Assembly (NCBI GenBank): GCA_964505475.1
Contig: CAZDIJ010000003.1
Span: 34,154-98,153 of the forward strand
Source: JAGXQV01 sp964505475
GTDB lineage: Bacteria; Pseudomonadota; Gammaproteobacteria; Burkholderiales; Sulfuricellaceae
Direction of reading: 5' to 3'
Length of the DNA: 64,000 nt
Position 1 is the first letter of the stretch; every line of letters starts with the position of its first letter. Shown here piece after piece: positions 49,367 to 58,232 of the stretch. The notes under the pieces were generated by a model, which ran no database searches, was not told the origin of the DNA, and was given only the letters and a program-made list of their open reading frames with translations. A program made the translations under genes and the position numbers.

Positions 49367-49831
49367 ATGGCGCGCCGTTTTCCCCTGCAACCGTTGCTCG
49401 ATCTGGCGCATAACCATAGCGAGGATGCGGGCCGCAGGCTGCAACTTCTCAAAGTCTCGTGGCAAGAGGCGGAACACAAGCTGGCGCAATTGGTGAGCTA
49501 CCGCGAAGAGTACCGCAGCCGCCTCATGCAAAGTTCGCAGCAGGGCATGCAGATGGCTGCATGGCGGGAATTTCAGATGTTCATGAGCAAGCTCGATCAA
49601 GCCATCGCACTTCAGGGCGACGAAGTGGCCAAGTGCCGGATGCGCTGGGAAGGTGGGCGCCTCGAATGGCTGGAGCGCCAGCGCCGGTTGAAGGCTTACG
49701 GTACGCTGTCGCAGCGCCACGCCGCCGGCGAAGTCAAGCGCGAGGCCAAATCGGAACAGCGCGAGCAGGATGAGTTCGCCGGGAGAAACGAGTCATCGAG
49801 GAAACCCGGCGACGAGCCGCCGCACCAATAA
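49367..49831 (+). CDS. fliJ: Flagellar export protein FliJ
   Basis: 154 residues, strongly helical and charged, predicted coiled coil over most of its length (RRFPLQPLLDLAHNHSEDAGRRLQ; EEYRSRLMQSSQQGMQM). Chaperone escort and activator of FliI. Identity rests on position between fliI and fliK plus composition and the family N-terminus FPLQPLLDLA. Confidence 0.88.
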   Translation: MARRFPLQPLLDLAHNHSEDAGRRLQLLKVSWQEAEHKLAQLVSYREEYRSRLMQSSQQGMQMAAWREFQMFMSKLDQAIALQGDEVAKCRMRWEGGRLEWLERQRRLKAYGTLSQRHAAGEVKREAKSEQREQDEFAGRNESSRKPGDEPPHQ

Positions 49832-49896
49832 TAAGGTGGCATGCTAGTTGCTAACTCTTGGGTGTGCTTAATTGAAGCCCCAAGGGGAGAATGAAA

Positions 49897-51075
49897 ATGC
49901 AAGGTATGTCGATTGCTCCGGTGATGCCGGGGTCGGCCGGACAAGCCGCATCGCCGGATGGCGCGGCTCCGGGCGAGGAATTGAGCGGCAGCGGGGTTGG
50001 TGGGCTGTTCGGCGCTATTTTGGCGGGGCAGATGAAAGGCAAGGCCGCGGCCAAGGCCAACATAGAGGCCGCGTTGCTCTTCAACGCCCCGGCCGGCGGC
50101 AAGGGCGATCCATCCGTCAAGGAGGATGCCGAGGCCGGTATTTCCCTGGTTTCCCTGGCTGAATTGCTGGCTGCGGCCGGGATGGTGATCGTGCCGTCCG
50201 GGGGCGGTCAGTTGGGCGAAGCCAAGAAAGGCGAAGGCGCCGCGCTTGAAGGGGGGCTTGCCGCCGCTGTGGCGGCCGATGTTGCAATGAACGGTGCGGC
50301 GATGGGCGACGCGGCGATCAAGGGGTCCATCAAGGGAGTGAGAGGCGCCTCTGATGTTTCCGCTTCACTTGTTGCGGATGAAGGCGCGGCGGATGAGGTT
50401 GGTAAGGCAAAGTTTGCCGATGGCGGCAAATTGCTGTCAGCGCTCGAGCGGGTTGCGGATGATTCGGTGAATAAGCATGCTGTTTCCGACGGCAAGAGCG
50501 ACTTGTTCTCAAGGCTGGATGAGGCCGTGGGGGTGGGCGCTACGGTGGTTTCGGCTGCTGCGCCGGTAGTTGCGCCGCCGGTTCAGATCGTCACGGATGC
50601 GCGTTCCATTGACCGGGTTGTCTCAACGAATATTGCGGTACCGGTCGCTTCCCCTTCTTGGGGGGAAGCCTTGGGGAACAAGGTTGTGTGGATGAGTTCC
50701 CAGGGCAGCCAGGTGGCGGAGTTGCGGCTCGATCCGCCGCATCTCGGGCCGTTGGAAGTGCGGCTTACGGTGGCCAACGATCAGGCGAGCGCCGTATTCG
50801 TTTCTCATCACGCGGCGGTACGGGAGGCGATTGAGGCGGCCATGCCGCGGTTGCGCGAGATGCTGGCGGAAAGCGGGATCATGCTGGGTAATGCCATGGT
50901 CGGCGCGGAGTCGTTCGCGCAGCAGCAGTCCATGGCTCAAGGGTCGAATGGCGGCGGTTCGCGCGATGCCAAGCCGGGCGAGGCTGAGGGGGGGGATGCC
51001 CTTGCGGCGCTTTCGTCCGATGTCTCTTCCGCTGCGGCAATGTCGGGTAGGGGGATGGTTGATACGTTTGTTTAA
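49897..51075 (+). CDS. fliK: Flagellar hook-length control protein FliK
   Basis: About 392 residues with low-complexity Ala/Gly-rich N-terminal two-thirds and the conserved Flg_hook domain near residues 265-350 (SQVAELRLDPPHLGPLEVRLTVANDQASAVFVSHHAAVREAIEAAMPRLREML). Acts as hook ruler and export-specificity switch. ATG 49897 (MQGMS) has AGGGGA at better spacing than ATG 49891. A strong terminator follows, closing the fliE-fliK transcript. Confidence 0.9.
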   Translation: MQGMSIAPVMPGSAGQAASPDGAAPGEELSGSGVGGLFGAILAGQMKGKAAAKANIEAALLFNAPAGGKGDPSVKEDAEAGISLVSLAELLAAAGMVIVPSGGGQLGEAKKGEGAALEGGLAAAVAADVAMNGAAMGDAAIKGSIKGVRGASDVSASLVADEGAADEVGKAKFADGGKLLSALERVADDSVNKHAVSDGKSDLFSRLDEAVGVGATVVSAAAPVVAPPVQIVTDARSIDRVVSTNIAVPVASPSWGEALGNKVVWMSSQGSQVAELRLDPPHLGPLEVRLTVANDQASAVFVSHHAAVREAIEAAMPRLREMLAESGIMLGNAMVGAESFAQQQSMAQGSNGGGSRDAKPGEAEGGDALAALSSDVSSAAAMSGRGMVDTFV

Positions 51076-51094
51076 ATGCTTGTCTAACGTGATG

Positions 51095-51138
51095 ATGCGT
51101 AAAGGCGCCCCTTGATTGGCGCCTTTACGCATTTTTTG
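51095..51138 (+). terminator. Rho-independent terminator after fliK
   Basis: Perfect 15-bp stem ATGCGTAAAGGCGCC / GGCGCCTTTACGCAT, 8-base loop, then TTTTTTG. It ends the first flagellar transcript. Confidence 0.9.
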
Positions 51139-51245
51139 TGGTGGATTTGACTCACTTTTTGGATATTTTTTCCGTTATTTTGTTTGTTTCTTTATGGGTT
51201 CTTGTATGGTTTTTACAAAGAACATAAACTAACAAACGAAAACAC

Positions 51246-51274
51246 TTGTTTTTTACTGCCTTTTTTAGTATAAA
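51246..51274 (+). promoter_or_regulatory. Sigma-70-like promoter for fliL-fliR
   Basis: TTGTTT (51246-51251), 17-base spacer, TATAAA (51269-51274), 42 bases before fliL, in an AT-rich 240-base gap after a terminator. This suggests fliL onward is a separate transcript. Confidence 0.6.
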
Positions 51275-51315
51275 AATAATCAGCGTTAAAATTCAGGCGG
51301 GAAAACGGAGCAGGT

Positions 51316-51825
51316 ATGGCCAAGGATAAAGGAAAAGAAACGGAAGCGAAGTCGGCCGCGGATGGTGCAAAGCCGAAAAAAACCAAGCTGTTGATCTTGG
51401 TCGTGATCGCCGTGCTATTTATTGGCGGGGGCGGCGGGGCGGCATGGTTCTTTTTGATGGGATCCAAAAAATCCGATGACAGCAGCCACAAGGAAGAAAA
51501 GGCCAAGCCGCCGGTTTATGTTTCCCTGGAAAGAAAAACCTATAACCTGCCTTCGAGGGATGGTTCCGACCACTACCTGATGGTGGCGGTCGACGTGAAG
51601 GTGGACGATCAGGCGGTGGCCGAGAAAGTGAAACTGCGTATGCCTGAAATCCTGAATGGCTTGTTGTTGTTGATCTCGAGCAAGAGCGTCGAAGAATTGG
51701 CAACCCTGGAAGGCAAGAAAAAACTGAGCGCCGAAATTACCCAGGTCGTAAATGCGCCCATGCACCTCAAGGAAGGGGAAAAGGGCGCATCGGAGGCACT
51801 GTTTACTGAGTTCGTGATTCAGTGA
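51316..51825 (+). CDS. fliL: Flagellar basal-body-associated protein FliL
   Basis: 169 residues with a Lys-rich cytoplasmic N-terminus, one transmembrane segment (about 27-50, LLILVVIAVLFIGGGGGAAWFFL) and a periplasmic FliL domain (YVSLERKTYNLPSRDGSDHYLMVAVDVKV ... MPEILNGLLLLISSKSVEEL). It associates with the stators. Confidence 0.93.
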   Translation: MAKDKGKETEAKSAADGAKPKKTKLLILVVIAVLFIGGGGGAAWFFLMGSKKSDDSSHKEEKAKPPVYVSLERKTYNLPSRDGSDHYLMVAVDVKVDDQAVAEKVKLRMPEILNGLLLLISSKSVEELATLEGKKKLSAEITQVVNAPMHLKEGEKGASEALFTEFVIQ

Positions 51826-51870
51826 TCCCAGTGCGCAAAATTTGTCGCGGGCTTATGTTGGGGAATATGA

Positions 51871-52878
51871 GTGGCTGACGACATTCTGTCCCAGGAAGAA
51901 GTCGATGCGCTGCTGAAGGGCGTGACCGGCGAGGCTGACGAGACTCCAGACGAAAACCTGGGCGGGGAGGATGTCCGTCCCTACAATCTGGGCAAGCAGG
52001 AACGGATCGTCCGCGGGCGCATGCCGACGCTCGAAATCATCAACGAGCGTTTTGCCCGCTTGTTCCGTATCGGACTGTTCAATTTCATGCGGCGCAATGC
52101 GGAAATTTCGGTGGGTCCGGTGCGCGTACTGAAATACAGCGAATTCATCCGCAACCTGGTGGTGCCGACCAATCTTAATCTGGTGCATGTCAAGCCGCTG
52201 CGGGGCACCTCGCTGTTCATTTTCGATCCCAATTTCGTGTTTCTGGTCGTCGATAATCTGTTCGGCGGCGACGGACGTTTTCACATGCGGGTCGAGGGGC
52301 GCGACTTCACGCCCACCGAGCAGCGCATCATCCAGCGGCTGCTCGATGTGGCGTTCTCGGAATACCAAAAGTCCTGGGAACCGATTTACCCGGTCGAATT
52401 CGAGTATATCCGCTCGGAGATGAATACGCAGTTCGCCAATATCGCCACCCCCAGCGAAGTGGTGGTGGTAACGACGTTCAATATCGAGCTGGGCGCGGGG
52501 GGCGGCGATTTTCACATCTGTATGCCCTATGCTATGATTGAGCCGATTCGCGACCTGCTCTACAGCACCATGCAGGGCGAGCGCCTCGAAGTAGACGAGC
52601 GCTGGGCGCGGCTGTTGACCAAGCAAGTGCAGGTTGCCGAAGTCGATCTTGTGGCCAATCTCGGTTGCGCCCCGGTTAGCTTGGGTCAGATCGTCAACAT
52701 GAAGGTTGGGGACGTAATCTCGCTGGATATTCCCGAAGCGGTGATTGCCGAGGTGGATGGGATTCCCGTGCTGGAATGCAAGTACGGTATTCAGAACGGC
52801 CAATATGCTCTGAAAGTGAATAAAATCCTAGCCGGTCTGGATGATGATTCGGCTCCGGGAGATGAACGACATGGCTGA
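51871..52878 (+). CDS. fliM: Flagellar motor switch protein FliM
   Basis: 335 residues. The CheY-P-binding N-terminal motif DDILSQEEVDALL, GGEDVRPYNLGKQERIVRGRMPTLEIINERFARLFR and the C-terminal SpoA domain are all present. The start is GTG at 51871. The end overlaps fliN by eight bases. Confidence 0.97.
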   Translation: MADDILSQEEVDALLKGVTGEADETPDENLGGEDVRPYNLGKQERIVRGRMPTLEIINERFARLFRIGLFNFMRRNAEISVGPVRVLKYSEFIRNLVVPTNLNLVHVKPLRGTSLFIFDPNFVFLVVDNLFGGDGRFHMRVEGRDFTPTEQRIIQRLLDVAFSEYQKSWEPIYPVEFEYIRSEMNTQFANIATPSEVVVVTTFNIELGAGGGDFHICMPYAMIEPIRDLLYSTMQGERLEVDERWARLLTKQVQVAEVDLVANLGCAPVSLGQIVNMKVGDVISLDIPEAVIAEVDGIPVLECKYGIQNGQYALKVNKILAGLDDDSAPGDERHG

Positions 52879-53386
52879 AGAAGACGTCAAAGAATCGGCG
52901 GGCGCGGAAGACGATTGGGCAGCAGCGTTGGCCGAACAGGAATCGAGCGCCGCAGCGGAACCAGCCGAGCCGGAAATGGATGATTGGGCGGCCGCCATGG
53001 CGGAGCAGGCGTCGGTTGACGGTGCGGCACAGGCCGAGCCGGCGGCGGTCAGCTCCCCTGCCGCCACTCCGCAGAAAAACGTTTTCGAGCAATTGGTGCC
53101 CGATGCGGTTCAGGGCGGCGGCGCGAACAACCTGGATATGATCCTGGATATCCCGGTTAACCTGACGGTCGAGCTGGGGCGAACCAAAATTGCGATTCGC
53201 AGCCTTCTGCAACTGGCGCAAGGTTCGGTGGTGGAATTGGACGGCCTGGCCGGCGAGCCGATGGATGTGCTGGTGAATGGTTGCCTGATTGCCCAGGGGG
53301 AGGTCGTCGTGGTGAACGACAAATTCGGCATCCGCCTGACGGACATTATCACGCCGACCGAGCGCTTGCGCAAACTGCACCGATGA
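52871..53386 (+). CDS. fliN: Flagellar motor switch protein FliN
   Basis: 171 residues, longer than minimal FliN because of an acidic, Ala-rich N-terminal region with a repeated EDDWAAALAEQ / MDDWAAAMAEQ segment. The C-terminal SpoA domain is canonical (DIPVNLTVELGRTKIAIRSLLQLAQGSVVELDG ... GIRLTDIITPTERLRKL). Start chosen at ATG 52871 overlapping the fliM stop; an ATG nine bases earlier is possible. Confidence 0.94.
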   Translation: MAEEDVKESAGAEDDWAAALAEQESSAAAEPAEPEMDDWAAAMAEQASVDGAAQAEPAAVSSPAATPQKNVFEQLVPDAVQGGGANNLDMILDIPVNLTVELGRTKIAIRSLLQLAQGSVVELDGLAGEPMDVLVNGCLIAQGEVVVVNDKFGIRLTDIITPTERLRKLHR

Positions 53387-53826
53387 TTTTCCGTTTTACC
53401 TTCGCGTTGGCCGCTTTAACGGCGTCGTTACCTGCGGCGGCGCAACAGGTGGCGTCACAAACCGTTCCCGGTCTTCCCGATTCCCCCATTTCCTTCGCCG
53501 GCCTGCTTCAGGCATTGTTTGGGCTGCTGGTGGTGCTGGCGCTCATCGCGGCGCTGGCTTGGCTGTTTCGCCGTCTACCTCTGGGTGCCGGAGCGATGGG
53601 GGGCGCGGTTCGAGTGCTGGGCGGGGTAGCCCTGGGAACCCGCGAACGCCTGGTGCTGGTGGAAGTCGGCGAAACTTGGCTGGTGCTGGGCGTAGCCCCG
53701 GGACAGGTGAATACCCTGCATACCATGCCGCGCCCGGCGGATGCCGCCGAGAGTGGCGGCGCGCCGGTCGAGCAGGGTTTCGCGGCATGGCTGAAGCAGG
53801 CCATGCACAAACATTCCACAACCTGA
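53383..53826 (+). CDS. fliO: Flagellar biosynthesis protein FliO
   Basis: 147 residues. Signal-like N-terminus, one transmembrane segment (about 40-64, LLQALFGLLVVLALIAALAWLFRRL) and a short cytoplasmic domain with VALGTRERLVLVEVGETWLVLGVAPGQV, the typical FliO sequence. The ATG overlaps the fliN stop (ATGA). It is a scaffold for FliP assembly. Confidence 0.92.
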   Translation: MIFRFTFALAALTASLPAAAQQVASQTVPGLPDSPISFAGLLQALFGLLVVLALIAALAWLFRRLPLGAGAMGGAVRVLGGVALGTRERLVLVEVGETWLVLGVAPGQVNTLHTMPRPADAAESGGAPVEQGFAAWLKQAMHKHSTT

Positions 53827-53839
53827 AACATTCCGTTTC

Positions 53840-54607
53840 ATGAAGCTCCCGAGAATACCGAACCGCGTCTTGCCAATTCTGGGGGGAATCGCGCTTTCCT
53901 CGCTGCCGCTGCTGGCGGGCGCGGCAGACCCAGGCTTGCCGGCATTTACCAGCACCCCGGGAGCGGGCGGCAGCCAGACTTATACGCTGACCATCCAGAC
54001 GCTGTTGTTCATGACGGCGCTCACCTTTCTGCCGGCGGTCATCCTGATGACCACCGCCTTTATCCGCATCGTCATCGTGCTTTCCCTGCTGCGCCAGGCG
54101 CTGGGCACCATGCAGGCGCCGCCGAACCAAGTGCTGGTTGGCCTGTCGCTGTTCCTGACGTTTTTCGTCATGTCGCCGGTGCTCGACCGGGTTTACGCCG
54201 AGGCTTATCAACCCTATGTCGAGCAGAAACTGGATTTTGTCCAGGCCGTCGAGAAAGGTTCGGTGCCGCTGAAGGCTTTCATGCTCCGCCAGACGCGCCA
54301 GGACGATCTGGCCTTGTTCGTGCGCCTCTCCAACAGCCAGCCTTTGCAAGGCCCGGAGGCGGTGCCGATGAAAATTCTGGTGCCCGCCTACGTCATCAGT
54401 GAACTCAAAACGGCATTTCAGATCGGTTTCGTGATATTCATCCCTTTCTTGATTATCGACATGGTGGTCGCTAGCGTGCTGATGTCGATGGGCATGATGA
54501 TGCTGTCGCCGATGGTGATTTCCCTGCCGTTCAAGCTCATGCTGTTCGTCCTGGTGGATGGATGGAATCTGATGATCGGCTCGCTGATGCAGAGCTTTTA
54601 TACCTAG
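53840..54607 (+). CDS. fliP: Flagellar biosynthesis protein FliP
   Basis: 255 residues with a cleavable N-terminal signal and four transmembrane helices. Family signature: FIRIVIVLSLLRQALGTMQAPPNQVLVGLSLFLTFFVMSPV and AFQIGFVIFIPFLIIDMVVASVLMSMGMMMLSP. Core of the export gate with FliQ and FliR. Confidence 0.97.
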   Translation: MKLPRIPNRVLPILGGIALSSLPLLAGAADPGLPAFTSTPGAGGSQTYTLTIQTLLFMTALTFLPAVILMTTAFIRIVIVLSLLRQALGTMQAPPNQVLVGLSLFLTFFVMSPVLDRVYAEAYQPYVEQKLDFVQAVEKGSVPLKAFMLRQTRQDDLALFVRLSNSQPLQGPEAVPMKILVPAYVISELKTAFQIGFVIFIPFLIIDMVVASVLMSMGMMMLSPMVISLPFKLMLFVLVDGWNLMIGSLMQSFYT

Positions 54608-54616
54608 GGAGAAATT

Positions 54617-54886
54617 ATGACGCCGGAAAGTGTCATGTCGATAGGGCAGCAGGCGCTGCAAGTCACCATGCTGGTGGCGGCGCCGGTGTTGCTCGCCGCG
54701 TTGGCGGTGGGGTTGCTGGTGAGCGTGTTTCAGGCGGCCACCCAGATCAACGAAATGACCCTGTCGTTCATTCCCAAGCTGCTGGTGATGTTCGTCGTTC
54801 TGATCGTGTTGGGTCCGTGGATGCTGACAATCATGATGGACTATACCAAACGCCTGTTTTCCAGCATTCCGGGGCTGGTAGGCTAG
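54617..54886 (+). CDS. fliQ: Flagellar biosynthesis protein FliQ
   Basis: 89 residues, two transmembrane helices (APVLLAALAVGLLVSVFQAATQINEMTLSFIPKLL) joined by the conserved loop. Export-gate subunit; length and position between fliP and fliR are standard. Confidence 0.96.
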   Translation: MTPESVMSIGQQALQVTMLVAAPVLLAALAVGLLVSVFQAATQINEMTLSFIPKLLVMFVVLIVLGPWMLTIMMDYTKRLFSSIPGLVG

Positions 54887-54902
54887 TTACCCGCCGCATG
54901 CC

Positions 54903-55697
54903 ATGATTAGCATTACCTCGATCCAGTTGAATGCCTGGATGGCGGAGTTCTTCTATCCCTTCTTCCGTATCCTCGCGCTGATTACCTCCGCCCCGGTGCT
55001 GGGGGCGAAAGGCTCCCCCATGCGGGTGAAAGTCGGCTTCGCCTTCGTCGTTACCGTGGTCATCGCGCCGAGCGTGGGCAATATTCCCCAGGTCGAGCCT
55101 GGATCGGCGCTGGGGCTGATGATACTGGCGCAACAGGTGGTGATCGGTTTGGCCATGGGGCTGGCGATGCGGGTGGTGTTCAGCGCCGTGGAAATGGCCG
55201 GTCATCTGGTCGGCCTGCAAATGGGGCTGGGGTTCGCCACCTTTTTCGACCCGCAAAATTCGGCGCAAACCCCGGTGATGGCATCGTTTCTCGGCATGCT
55301 GGCGATTCTGGTTTTTCTCTCGCTGAATGGCCATATTTTGATGATCGAGGCGGTCGCGCAGAGTTTCCGCGAATTGCCGATCGTGGCGCAACCGCTTTCA
55401 TTCGCCGGCTGGAAGGTGCTGGTAGGCTGGGGCAGCCACATATTTCTCGGCGGCGTGCTGTTGTCCCTACCGGTAATCGCCGCGCTTCTCATCACCAATA
55501 TCTCGATTGGCATCATGACCCGCGCTGCGCCGCAGTTGAATATTTTCGCCGTCGGATTCCCGATTACCCTGATGGCCGGTTTTGTCGTGCTGTCGATTTC
55601 CTTGCCGTACATCATCCCCTTGCTGGAACGCTTCATGCATGATGCCATTCAAGTCATGCTGAGGATTCCCCGCCTAGCGTTGCCGCCGATACCTTAA
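54903..55697 (+). CDS. fliR: Flagellar biosynthesis protein FliR
   Basis: 264 residues, about six hydrophobic segments. Family sequence FFRILALITSAPVLGAKGSPMRVKVGFAFVVTVVIAP and GLQMGLGFATFFDPQNSAQTPVMASFLGMLAILVFLSLNGH. It completes the FliPQR gate. flhB/flhA do not follow in this window. Confidence 0.96.
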   Translation: MISITSIQLNAWMAEFFYPFFRILALITSAPVLGAKGSPMRVKVGFAFVVTVVIAPSVGNIPQVEPGSALGLMILAQQVVIGLAMGLAMRVVFSAVEMAGHLVGLQMGLGFATFFDPQNSAQTPVMASFLGMLAILVFLSLNGHILMIEAVAQSFRELPIVAQPLSFAGWKVLVGWGSHIFLGGVLLSLPVIAALLITNISIGIMTRAAPQLNIFAVGFPITLMAGFVVLSISLPYIIPLLERFMHDAIQVMLRIPRLALPPIP

Positions 55698-55781
55698 GCG
55701 TCGGGATTCAACTTTTTCCGAGTTCGTCCGTTATGAATGCCAAGGGCGTCGTTGCTTGAATGCCGCTTAAGGAGGTGCGCC

Positions 55782-56012
55782 ATGTTGACTTTTATGGAAA
55801 TGAGTACGGGTATGATAGCCAAGAGAGAGCGGGAAGAGGATTACGGCCAGGAAGTGATGGGGGGGGAGGAGTGGAACCCGGTGGTGGCCTCGATGCAGGC
55901 GGCCGCCGACGAACTCGCCGGTCAGATGATCCGGCGGTACGCCATGCCTGCCGAACTGGCCGATGCCGACGTGGAGGCGTTCCTGCGGCAAATGTACGCC
56001 GCGCAACGCTAG
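55782..56012 (+). CDS. Small hypothetical protein, 76 aa
   Basis: Starts MLTFMEMSTGMIAKRE after a strong ribosome site AAGGAGGTG. Acidic, soluble, with helical C-terminal AADELAGQMIRRYAMPAELADADVEAFLRQMYA. Nothing recognised. It is preceded by 84 bases after fliR and closed by a good terminator, so it may be the last gene of the flagellar transcript or independent. The ribosome site is the main support. Confidence 0.5.
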   Translation: MLTFMEMSTGMIAKREREEDYGQEVMGGEEWNPVVASMQAAADELAGQMIRRYAMPAELADADVEAFLRQMYAAQR

Positions 56013-56032
56013 CCGCGCATCATCAAGGGACT

Positions 56033-56064
56033 AAAACGGGAAGCCGGGCGCGCTTCCCGTTTTT
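56033..56064 (+). terminator. Rho-independent terminator after the 76-aa ORF
   Basis: 12-bp stem AAAACGGGAAGC / GCTTCCCGTTTT with 7-base loop and a T-run (TTTTT). It would terminate transcription coming from the fliL-fliR region. Confidence 0.8.
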
Positions 56065-56195
56065 ATTGCGGCGCGGCGCGGGGCGGCGGGTGAGTTCCAA
56101 GCCCATCAATATTCGGGTAAACTTAGCCGCACTAAAATCAATGCGGGAGCGCCGGGGAGCGCTGCCGTCAATTCATTCGCTTACGGGAAGAATTC

Positions 56196-57074
56196 ATGCT
56201 CAAAGGCAGTCTGGTTGCAATCGTCACGCCGATGCACGATGATGGGACGCTCGACATCGAGCGCATGCGGACGCTGGTCGATTTTCATGCCGCCGAAGGC
56301 AGCGACGGTATCGTCGTGGTCGGCACCACCGGCGAGTCGCCGACAGTCAATTACGATGAGCATTGCCGCCTGATCGACGTAGTGGTGGAGCAGGCCGCCG
56401 GGCGTGTTCCGGTGATCGCCGGCACCGGCGCCAATTCCACCAGCGAAGCCATCGAATTGGCGCAGTATGCCAGGAAAGCCGGCGCGGCCTACAGTCTGAC
56501 GGTCGTCCCCTATTACAATAAACCAACCCAGGAAGGGCTGTACCGCCACTTCAGTGCCATCGCCGAGGCGGTGGACATGCCCCATATCCTTTACAATGTT
56601 CCGGGGCGCACCGCCTGTGATCTGGCCAATGACACGGTGCTGCGTCTGGCGCAGGTTCCCAACATCGTCGGCATCAAGGACGCCACCGGCAATATCGAAC
56701 GCGGCAGCGATCTGCTGTTGCGCGCCCCGAAGGATTTCGCGGTATACAGCGGCGACGATGCGAGCTGTCTGGCGCTGATGCTGCTGGGCGGCCATGGCGT
56801 GATTTCGGTGACGGCCAACGTGGCGCCTAGGCAGATGCACGAAATGTGCGCGGCGGCGTTTGCCGGCGATTTGGCGCGAGCCCGGGAAATCAACTTCAGA
56901 CTGCTCGGATTGCATCAGCGGCTGTTTGTCGAGGCCAATCCGATTCCCGTCAAATGGGCGGTGGCGCGGATGGGCATGATCGGCGGCGGAATCCGCCTGC
57001 CTCTGACGCCTTTGTCCCCGACCGGCCAGGATGCCGTCAGGCAGGCCATGCAACAGGCTGGAATTCAGGACTAA
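56196..57074 (+). CDS. dapA: 4-hydroxy-tetrahydrodipicolinate synthase
   Basis: 292-residue TIM-barrel enzyme condensing pyruvate with aspartate semialdehyde in lysine/DAP synthesis. GTTGESPTV (substrate motif), YYNKPTQEGLYRHF with the Tyr relay, YNVPGRTACD and the Schiff-base Lys in VGIKDATGN are present. dapA-bamC is a conserved pair. Confidence 0.97.
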   Translation: MLKGSLVAIVTPMHDDGTLDIERMRTLVDFHAAEGSDGIVVVGTTGESPTVNYDEHCRLIDVVVEQAAGRVPVIAGTGANSTSEAIELAQYARKAGAAYSLTVVPYYNKPTQEGLYRHFSAIAEAVDMPHILYNVPGRTACDLANDTVLRLAQVPNIVGIKDATGNIERGSDLLLRAPKDFAVYSGDDASCLALMLLGGHGVISVTANVAPRQMHEMCAAAFAGDLARAREINFRLLGLHQRLFVEANPIPVKWAVARMGMIGGGIRLPLTPLSPTGQDAVRQAMQQAGIQD

Positions 57075-57089
57075 ATTTATTAAAGGGAA

Positions 57090-58232
57090 ATGATGAACGG
57101 CAGAAAAATTCTCGGCGGATGCCTCTGGGTTGCGATGATGCTGGCCATCGCCGGGTGTACCGTGCTGGAAAGCAAGAAAGTCGATTATAAATCCGCCGGT
57201 AAGTTGCCTCCATTGGAGGTGCCTCCGGATTTGACCGCGCTCGGCGCCGACGACCGGTTCGCCGTGCCGGACATCAATCCCCAAGGCAGCGCCACCTTTT
57301 CCGTGTACAGCAAGGAACGCAGCGGCCAGCCGCAGGGTGGGATGAGCAATCTGCTGCCGTCCCAGGACAAGGTGCGCGTCGAGCGCTCCGGTACGCAGCG
57401 CTGGCTGGTGGTGAACGCGCCCGCCGAACAGGTTTGGCCGGTGGTCAAGGAGTTCTGGCAGGAGATGGGGTTCATCATCAAGACCGAAGTGCCGGAGTCC
57501 GGCGTGATGGAAACCGATTGGGCGGAAAACCGCGCCAAGATACCCCAGGATCCGATCCGCAACGTGCTGAGCAAGGTATTGGACGGTTTGTATTCCACTG
57601 CCGAGCGCGACAAATTCCGCACCCGCCTGGAGCGCTCCGGGCAGGGCGTGACTGAAATTTACCTCAGCCATCGCGGGATGTTCGAGGTCTACGAAGGGAG
57701 CGCCACCGGCGCCAGCAGCGGCCGCACGGTTTGGCAGCCGCGCCCTGCCGACCCGGATCTGGAAGCCGATATGCTGCGCCGCTTGATGGTGCGTTTCGGC
57801 GTCGATGAAGCGCGCGCCAAGTCGCTGATGGCGGCGGACGGGGTGCGCGAGCGCGCCACGATTAGCCGTTCCCAGGAGGGGGCGGGCAGTCTGGCCATGG
57901 TCGATCCGTTCGACCGCGCTTGGCGCCGGGTTGGCCTGGCGCTGGATCGGGTCGGCTTTACCGTGGAAGACCGGGATCGTTCCAAGGGAATCTATTTTGT
58001 CCGTTACGTCGACCCCGAGTCGGAAGGCGCCAAGGAAGACAAGGGGTTCCTGTCCAAGCTGAACTTCTGGAAAGGCAAGGACAAGAACTTGAACAAAAAC
58101 GAGCAGTTCCGTATCCAGGTCAGCGAAACCGGCAACGGCAGCGTCGTCAAGGTACTGAACAAGGATGGCGTGGCCGAAAAGTCCGAAACCTCGGACCGTA
58201 TCCTGACGCTGCTGCACGAACAGCTTAAATGA
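57090..58232 (+). CDS. bamC: BamC, outer-membrane protein assembly lipoprotein
   Basis: 380 residues with lipobox (AMMLAIAGC, Cys about 18) and tandem helix-grip domains (ERSGTQRWLVVNAPAEQVWPVVKEFWQEMGFIIKTEVPESGVMETDWAENR; second copy WRRVGLALDRVGFTVEDRDRSKGIYFVRY). It sits after dapA as in E. coli. Component of the BAM machinery with BamD encoded at 34514. Confidence 0.93.
   Translation: MMNGRKILGGCLWVAMMLAIAGCTVLESKKVDYKSAGKLPPLEVPPDLTALGADDRFAVPDINPQGSATFSVYSKERSGQPQGGMSNLLPSQDKVRVERSGTQRWLVVNAPAEQVWPVVKEFWQEMGFIIKTEVPESGVMETDWAENRAKIPQDPIRNVLSKVLDGLYSTAERDKFRTRLERSGQGVTEIYLSHRGMFEVYEGSATGASSGRTVWQPRPADPDLEADMLRRLMVRFGVDEARAKSLMAADGVRERATISRSQEGAGSLAMVDPFDRAWRRVGLALDRVGFTVEDRDRSKGIYFVRYVDPESEGAKEDKGFLSKLNFWKGKDKNLNKNEQFRIQVSETGNGSVVKVLNKDGVAEKSETSDRILTLLHEQLK

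Noticed and set aside
56181..58217. 678-codon open frame antisense to dapA and bamC
   Set aside because: Shadow frame; dapA and bamC have full family motifs and conserved order.
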